Assembly: GCA_041180805.1 (NCBI GenBank)
Contig: JBEGQX010000040.1
Span: 1 to 11,348, forward strand
DNA length: 11,348 nucleotides
Direction of reading: 5' to 3'
From: JBEGQX01 sp041180805
GTDB taxonomy: Bacteria > Planctomycetota > Planctomycetia > Gemmatales > Gemmataceae
Shown here: positions 7,699-11,348 of the stretch, piece by piece
How the letters are laid out: the number at the start of each line of letters is the position of its first letter
Numbering within the stretch: the stretch's first letter is position 1
The notes under the pieces: generated by a model
Seen by the model: the letters and a program-made list of their open reading frames with translations, nothing else
The model's database searches: none
What the model was told of the DNA's origin: nothing
Program-made: the position numbers and the translations under genes

Positions 7699-7711
7699 AA
7701 TAATTTATTAT
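7697..7711. promoter_or_regulatory. Perfect 7-1-7 palindrome at the antitoxin start, probable autoregulatory operator
   Basis: ATAATAA and TTATTAT flank a single T. The palindrome covers the first two bases of the antitoxin start codon and most of the TATAAT box on the minus strand (7707-7712). RelB-type antitoxins bind palindromic operators over their own promoter, so position and symmetry fit autoregulation. The A/T-only content means chance symmetry is possible. Confidence 0.5.
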
Positions 7712-7712
7712 A
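7707..7712 (-). promoter_or_regulatory. TATAAT -10 box of the toxin-antitoxin operon
   Basis: A perfect sigma-70 -10 consensus on the minus strand ends 8 nt before the antitoxin ATG. No good -35 box is found 16-18 bp upstream. If it is used, transcription would start at or next to the ATG. Confidence 0.45.
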
Positions 7713-7779
7713 ATGTTTTTAAATGAATTTTCTTTAAAAAACTTTGGATCACACTTGCACTAATAATGAGGACTAGACA

Positions 7780-7830
7780 ATGTACGGAAACGGTAGCCCG
7801 GGACCTCTGAACTACCATGGATTAAAATAA
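7780..7830 (+). CDS. Possible 16-residue small ORF with a good ribosome site
   Basis: An ATG preceded by GAGGA (7768-7772) with a 7-nt spacer opens a 16-codon reading frame ending in TAA, encoding MYGNGSPGPLNYHGLK. It lies in the otherwise empty 159-bp gap between the ATPase stop and the antitoxin start, on the opposite strand to both. I recognise no family. The only support is the ribosome site and the more GC-rich character of this patch, so chance is quite possible. Confidence 0.18.
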   Translation: MYGNGSPGPLNYHGLK

Positions 7831-7857
7831 TTTTATCAGGAATGGCCCCAAGCCACA

Positions 7858-9027
7858 TCAGACGCTTTCTTCAGCCAGCAAATTGGCCAAATGGTGGCAG
7901 CCAACAGATTCCACATCCGAGTTCAAAGGGAATATCCCTTCCCCGGAATGAACCAGGAATTTCCTCGCAGGGTTGATATCCTGACAGGCCTCATAAAACC
8001 CCCTGCTAGGACTACTGGCGGGGTTCCTTTTTATTTCTATCGCCCAGATTTTTCCCCCGGGCAACTGAAGTACCAAATCTATTTCCGCCCCGCCACTCGT
8101 CCGGTAAAAACCCGCTACGGTTCGGGTTGGTGCCGAAGTGATCAGATTTTCAATGACAAAACCTTCCCAACTTCCACCAACAACAGGATGCGCCAGCAAA
8201 TCATCCAAAGCGCTTATTTGCAACAAGGCATGAAGCAGACCGGAATCTCTCACAAAAACTTTGGGGCTTTTTACCAGCCGCTTTTTCGTATTGATATGAA
8301 AGGGAACAAGTCGCCTTAGCAGCAACAAATCCACCAAGAGATCCGTATATCGATGCACCGTGGGACTGCTTACCTCCAGGCTGGAGGCGATTTTGGAGGA
8401 ATTGTGCAATCCACCATGGCCATGGGCCAGCATGGTCCAGAAACGCCTGAGGGTCTCGGCAGGAATCCGGGGACCAAACATGGGGATATCCCGTTCCAGA
8501 TAGGTCCGGATCAGATCTTCCCGCAGGGAAAAACTTTCGGAATCATCCGTGCCAAGGTAACTGTCGGGGAACCCGCCACGAAGCCAAAGGGCATCCCGCG
8601 CATTGTTTTTCACCTCAAGGATGGAAAGGGGGGTCATGTCCAGAAAAGTGATTCTGCCCGCGAGTGATTCCCCGCTTTGTCTTAACAAATCCAGTGATGC
8701 GGAACCCAGCAGAAGAAACCGGTTTACCCGGATTCCTTTTCTGCGACCACGATCAATGATACCCCTGAGAACCGGGAACAAGCCCGGCAACCTGTGGATT
8801 TCATCCAGGATCACAAGCTTATTTTCATGCTGTTGCAGAAAAGCGACAGGGTCGGCAAGCTTGGCAAGATCCCTGGGATTTTCCAGGTCGAGATACAAGG
8901 AATTGGATTTTTCAGCGATAAGGAGGGCCAGAGTGGTTTTGCCAATCTGTCGTGGTCCGATCAGTGCCACAGCGGCCTGTCTGGACAAGGCATTCAGAAT
9001 TTTTGGTAGAACAAGGCGCGATATCAT
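7858..9027 (-). CDS. AAA_14/DUF4143-type P-loop ATPase with PD-(D/E)XK-like C-terminus
   Basis: This 389-residue protein belongs to the large family of bacterial and archaeal ATPases with an N-terminal AAA_14 domain and a C-terminal DUF4143 domain. Its function is not established. Walker A is GPRQIGKTT (residues 24-32) and Walker B is LVILDEIHRLP with D75/E76. LLLGSAS is a sensor-like segment, and RTYLERDIP is typical near the domain junction. A winged-helix-like region follows (KIASSLEVSSPTVHRYTDLL). The C-terminal D317...E331-x-K333 (GGAEIDLVL then AIEIKRN) matches the PD-(D/E)XK nuclease-like fold of DUF4143. I start it at the ATG at 9027. A longer reading from 9138 would translate through a 37-bp palindrome and overlap the DUF1501 gene. 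There is no spaced ribosome site, so leaderless initiation is likely. The toxin-antitoxin pair lies downstream on the same strand. Family assignment is strong; the role is unknown. Confidence 0.9.
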   Translation of the reverse strand: MISRLVLPKILNALSRQAAVALIGPRQIGKTTLALLIAEKSNSLYLDLENPRDLAKLADPVAFLQQHENKLVILDEIHRLPGLFPVLRGIIDRGRRKGIRVNRFLLLGSASLDLLRQSGESLAGRITFLDMTPLSILEVKNNARDALWLRGGFPDSYLGTDDSESFSLREDLIRTYLERDIPMFGPRIPAETLRRFWTMLAHGHGGLHNSSKIASSLEVSSPTVHRYTDLLVDLLLLRRLVPFHINTKKRLVKSPKVFVRDSGLLHALLQISALDDLLAHPVVGGSWEGFVIENLITSAPTRTVAGFYRTSGGAEIDLVLQLPGGKIWAIEIKRNPASSPSRGFYEACQDINPARKFLVHSGEGIFPLNSDVESVGCHHLANLLAEESV

Positions 9028-9064
9028 CCTTGCAATTTTAACATTCCATGTTAAATCTGCAAGG
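9028..9064. promoter_or_regulatory. 37-bp near-perfect palindrome at the ATPase start, probable operator
   Basis: The outer arms CCTTGCA (9028-9034) and TGCAAGG (9058-9064) and the inner arms TTTAACAT (9037-9044) and ATGTTAAA (9048-9055) share one centre at 9046. Of 17 possible arm pairs 15 match; only 9035/9057 and 9036/9056 do not. The palindrome directly abuts the ATPase ATG and contains both candidate promoter boxes, so a bound dimer would block transcription. Confidence 0.75.
9035..9062 (-). promoter_or_regulatory. Sigma-70-like promoter of the ATPase gene embedded in the palindrome
   Basis: On the minus strand TTGCAG (9057-9062) and TAAAAT (9035-9040) are separated by 16 bp, each differing from consensus at one or two bases. 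The -10 box ends 7 nt before the ATG, which predicts a leaderless mRNA. Because the site is palindromic, a weaker mirror pair (TTGCAA and TAAATC) exists on the plus strand. Confidence 0.5.
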
Positions 9065-9100
9065 TTTATTTCCGGGATCCAGATGCGGGTTTTTATCCCC

Positions 9101-10522
9101 TCAGGCCAGGATCTCACGCACCACATTGCCGTGCACATCGGTGAGGCGGTACTCGCGGCCCTGATATTTGAAGGTCAGTTTTTCATGATCCAGCCCCATC
9201 AGGTGTAAAACAGTGGCGTTCAGGTCATGAACATGCACGGGATTTTCCACCGGAGCAAAGCCAAAATCATCGGTCTTGCCAAGGGTAATTCCACCCTTGA
9301 TGCCACCACCCGCCATCCAGAAACAGAAAGCATCCTTGTGGTGGTCGCGCCCCGGGTTGACGGTTTTGCCATCCCCATCAATCCCCTGCCGAAGCGGGGT
9401 TCTGCCAAACTCAGCTCCCCAGATAACCAGGGTTTCTTCCAGCAAACCCCTTTGCTTCAGATCGCGAACCAAAGCCGCCATCGGCTGATCCACATCCGCG
9501 GCTTTCTTGGGCAGTGAGCGTTCCAAGCTATTGTGATGATCCCAATCGGCGTCGTAAAGTTCCACCACGCGAACGCCACGCTCGATCATCCGCCGGGCGA
9601 GCAGGCAGTTGTTGGCAAAGGAAGCGGCACCAGGTTTGGCTCCGTAGGATGCCAGTGTTGCCGGGGTTTCACGGGAAATATCCATCAGATCGGGAACGGA
9701 AGCCTGCATGCGAAATGCCATCTCATACTGGCTGATGCGTGTGGCAATTTCCGGGTCACCCGCTGTGGCTAACCGGCGGGAATTCAGTTGGTTGATGGAC
9801 TGAAGAATCTGGGTTCGGTCTTCCCGAGTCTGCCCCTGGGGGTTGGACAAAAACAGCACCGGGTCACCCGAGTTTCGAAATTGAATTCCCTGGTTCACAC
9901 TCGGCAAAAACCCACTGCTCCACAGCGTGGTGCCTGCACCGCCCAAAGGGCCCGAAAGCAACACCACATAAGCGGGCAGATTTTCGGTTTCAGATCCCAG
10001 GCCATAGTTCAACCAAGATCCAATCGAAGGCCTGCCACCCCTGCCAAAACCGGTATGCAAAAACATCTGTGCCGGGGCATGATTGATCTCCTCGGTGTGA
10101 ACGGTTTTCACAATCGCAATCTCATCTGCCACGGTGCCAAGGTGCGGCAACAGGGTGGAAAGTTCCTGGCCAGAGCGACCTTTCTTCTGGAATTGAAACC
10201 GGCTGCCCGCCAGTGTCATCTTGCCACCAATGAAGGCAAATCGCCTGCCCTTCAACAAGGATTCCGGGCATTCCTGGCCATCTCGTTTCACAAGCTCGGG
10301 CTTGTTTTCAAACAAATCCAGATGTGAAGGCGCGCCAATCATGTGCAGATAGATAACGCGTTTTGCCCTGGGTGTGTAATGGGGCTGGGGTGTTGCGGAA
10401 GCAGCGTTAGTAGGTTTATCGGCAAGCAAGCCCGCCAGTGCCGCCATGCCAAACCCACTGCCACTGCGAAGGAAGAACCTGCGCCGGGCCATGTCCATCG
10501 TAATGGTTTCTGGAAATGCCAT
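9101..10522 (-). CDS. DUF1501 protein, Tat-exported, sulfatase/alkaline-phosphatase-like fold
   Basis: This 473-residue protein belongs to DUF1501, a family abundant in planctomycetes and related to the alkaline phosphatase/sulfatase superfamily. No reaction is established. The N-terminus has a twin-arginine signal, with R13-R15 in MARRRFFLRSG followed by a weakly hydrophobic stretch (GFGMAALAGLLA). Family segments include RAKRVIYLHMIGAPSHLDLFENKPEL near the start of the mature protein, NHAPAQMFLHTGFGRGGRPSIG, ELYDADWDHH, VIWGAEFGRTP, NPGRDHHKDAFCFWMAGGGIKGG, and the C-terminal VHVHDLNATVLHLMGLDHEKLTFKYQGREYRLTDV. I chose the ATG at 10522 because AAGGA lies 8 nt upstream; the longer reading from 10549 would overlap the DUF1553 gene. 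It starts 4 bp after the DUF1553 stop, so the two are cotranscribed and probably translationally coupled. Confidence 0.94.
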   Translation of the reverse strand: MAFPETITMDMARRRFFLRSGSGFGMAALAGLLADKPTNAASATPQPHYTPRAKRVIYLHMIGAPSHLDLFENKPELVKRDGQECPESLLKGRRFAFIGGKMTLAGSRFQFQKKGRSGQELSTLLPHLGTVADEIAIVKTVHTEEINHAPAQMFLHTGFGRGGRPSIGSWLNYGLGSETENLPAYVVLLSGPLGGAGTTLWSSGFLPSVNQGIQFRNSGDPVLFLSNPQGQTREDRTQILQSINQLNSRRLATAGDPEIATRISQYEMAFRMQASVPDLMDISRETPATLASYGAKPGAASFANNCLLARRMIERGVRVVELYDADWDHHNSLERSLPKKAADVDQPMAALVRDLKQRGLLEETLVIWGAEFGRTPLRQGIDGDGKTVNPGRDHHKDAFCFWMAGGGIKGGITLGKTDDFGFAPVENPVHVHDLNATVLHLMGLDHEKLTFKYQGREYRLTDVHGNVVREILA

Positions 10523-10526
10523 GCCG

Positions 10527-11348
10527 TTATTCCTTGCTAATAAATTCATCGAGATTCATGATCACCGTGGCAATCGCCCAGGCAGCATTGAATTCTGATT
10601 CTTGGGAAAGCGCTTTCCTGCGGGATTCATAAAGATTGGCCAGCATGGCCATTTCCTGGGAATCCGGTTCCCGAACCAAACCCAGCCTAAAGGCATGCTG
10701 TACCCGGTGGAACACATCCTGCCCGCTGGTCTCATCAAGGATTCTTTTCGCAAACGCCCGCGCTGCCTCCACATACACCGGGTCGTTCAGCAGGGTTAGC
10801 GCCTGAAGCGGAGTGTTGGAACGCATCCTCTTCACCCGGCAGGAAAACCTGCTGTTGGCGTCAAAGTTCACAAAGCTTGGATATGGTGCGGATCTTTTCA
10901 ACACCACATACAAACCCCGCCGATATTTTTCATCACCCTCGCTAACCACATAATCATACCTTGCCCCACCAACCTTCACCCAAAGTCCATCCGGCTGATA
11001 GGGCTTTATAGGAGGTCCTCCCAAGCGTTTGTTAAGCAGCCCCGCCACCGCCAGCGCATTGTCACGCACCAGTTCGGCATCCAGCCGGAAGCGTGGGCCA
11101 CGCGCCAGCAAAAGATTACGATCATCCTTCGCCAGCAGGTCAGGGTTCACCCGAGAAGATTGCCTGTAGGTGTTGGAAAGCACGATGGTACGAATGGTCT
11201 TTTTCATGGACCAACCCTGATCCATGAACTTGGTCGCCAGATAATCCAGTAATTCGGGGTGGGTGGGTCTTTCCCCCTGGGAGCCAAAATCCTCCGGAGT
11301 GTTAACCAGCCCATTTCCAAAAATCTCGTCCCACCAACGATTGACAAC
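10527..11348 (-). CDS. DUF1553 (PSD1-type) planctomycete protein, C-terminal part; 5' end cut by window
   Basis: About 273 codons of this gene are in the window; it continues upstream past the right edge without a stop. The first codons at the edge read VVNRWWDEIFGNGLVNTPED, the conserved entry of DUF1553, followed by GERPTHPELLDYLATKF, then GWSMKKTIRTIVLSNTYRQSS. Further on are RFRLDAELVRDNALAVAGLLN, the asparagine-rich segment SNTPLQALTLLNDPVYVEAARAFA, and the C-terminal NAAWAIATVIMNLDEFISKE. All are typical of the family. Complete members are usually much longer, with an N-terminal DUF1549 domain and often a cytochrome-c-like domain, expected beyond the window. The proteins are usually exported and have no established reaction. 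The DUF1501 gene follows 4 bp after the stop. An in-frame ATG at 11225 is not the real start because the conserved sequence begins well upstream of it. Confidence 0.95.
   Translation of the reverse strand, partial: VVNRWWDEIFGNGLVNTPEDFGSQGERPTHPELLDYLATKFMDQGWSMKKTIRTIVLSNTYRQSSRVNPDLLAKDDRNLLLARGPRFRLDAELVRDNALAVAGLLNKRLGGPPIKPYQPDGLWVKVGGARYDYVVSEGDEKYRRGLYVVLKRSAPYPSFVNFDANSRFSCRVKRMRSNTPLQALTLLNDPVYVEAARAFAKRILDETSGQDVFHRVQHAFRLGLVREPDSQEMAMLANLYESRRKALSQESEFNAAWAIATVIMNLDEFISKE
10531..10535 (-). promoter_or_regulatory. Ribosome binding site of the DUF1501 gene, inside the end of the DUF1553 gene
   Basis: AAGGA on the minus strand overlaps the last codons before the DUF1553 stop (10527-10529) and lies 8 nt before the DUF1501 ATG. 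It decides the start at 10522 over in-frame ATGs at 10549 and further downstream, and it suggests translational coupling. Confidence 0.6.

Larger units (their letters stand above)
7699..7857. other. Intergenic gap between ATPase and toxin-antitoxin genes
   Basis: This gap is A/T-rich near the antitoxin, where the promoter lies, and more GC-rich at about 7780-7820. It contains the TATAAT box, a possible small ORF on the plus strand, a 13-base A/T palindrome at 7823-7835, and GGTAG/CTACC arms at about 7792-7815. I see no convincing terminator for the ATPase gene, so readthrough into the toxin-antitoxin pair is possible. Confidence 0.5.

Noticed and set aside
7708..7818. 36-codon minus-strand ORF in the gap between ATPase and antitoxin, with a hydrophobic centre
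   Set aside because: There is no ribosome site, it overlaps the antitoxin promoter, and it looks like no known small membrane protein.
7823..7835. Palindrome TAAAAT-A-ATTTTA downstream of the ATPase as a terminator
   Set aside because: The stem is entirely A/T and would be unstable as RNA. A nearby TGGC/GCCA stem is only four pairs with no proper T-run after it.
9028..9138. N-terminal extension of the ATPase reading frame (ATG at 9138, 37 extra residues)
   Set aside because: It would translate through the 37-bp palindrome and overlap the DUF1501 stop. The extra residues do not look like the family, whose members start close to MISRLVLPKIL.
9788..10327. 179-residue open frame on the plus strand
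   Set aside because: It is antisense to the DUF1501 gene, with no recognisable domain and no supporting ribosome site.
1..11348. CRISPR array, insertion sequence, tRNA or rRNA
   Set aside because: I found no regularly spaced direct repeats, no transposase-like frame with terminal repeats, and no recognisable structural RNA on either strand.

Overview
This window looks like a chromosomal segment of a planctomycete (Planctomycetota). The main reason is a DUF1553 gene translationally linked to a Tat-exported DUF1501 gene, a pairing typical of that phylum, together with a secreted arylsulfatase. A finer placement, for example Gemmatales, is only a guess. GC content is moderate, coding density is high, and no gene-free stretch exceeds about 160 bases. 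I saw no rRNA, tRNA, CRISPR array or insertion sequence.

Layout. (1) Positions 1-4462, minus strand: a tripartite efflux operon. A lipoprotein periplasmic adaptor gene is followed after 9 bp by a large HAE1-type RND pump gene that runs off the left edge. (2) Positions 4463-4632: a divergent promoter region with a nested inverted repeat. (3) Positions 4633-7166, plus strand: a two-gene unit of a secreted formylglycine sulfatase and a fold-type I PLP enzyme of aminotransferase class V, ending in a palindrome that spans the stop codon. (4) Positions 7202-9064, minus strand: a small accessory block with a RelB-like/RelE type II toxin-antitoxin pair and an AAA_14/DUF4143-type ATPase. Each of the two units appears to start with a palindrome overlapping a -10 box that lies only 7-8 nt from the ATG. 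(5) Positions 9101-11348, minus strand: the DUF1553 gene (cut at the right edge) and the DUF1501 gene, only 4 bp apart.

How the genes work together. The adaptor and RND pump should form an inner-membrane and periplasmic efflux assembly; no TolC-like outer-membrane gene is visible. The sulfatase would remove sulfate from substrates outside the cytoplasm, while its PLP partner is cytoplasmic and its substrate cannot be read from sequence. The toxin-antitoxin pair and ATPase look like an accessory island between two housekeeping-style planctomycete operons. The DUF1553/DUF1501 pair is a recognised planctomycete module of unknown biochemical role.

The most interesting signals are the 37-bp palindromic promoter of the ATPase, the matching leaderless-type architecture of the antitoxin promoter, and a histidine-rich insertion with two predicted extra membrane helices in the RND pump.
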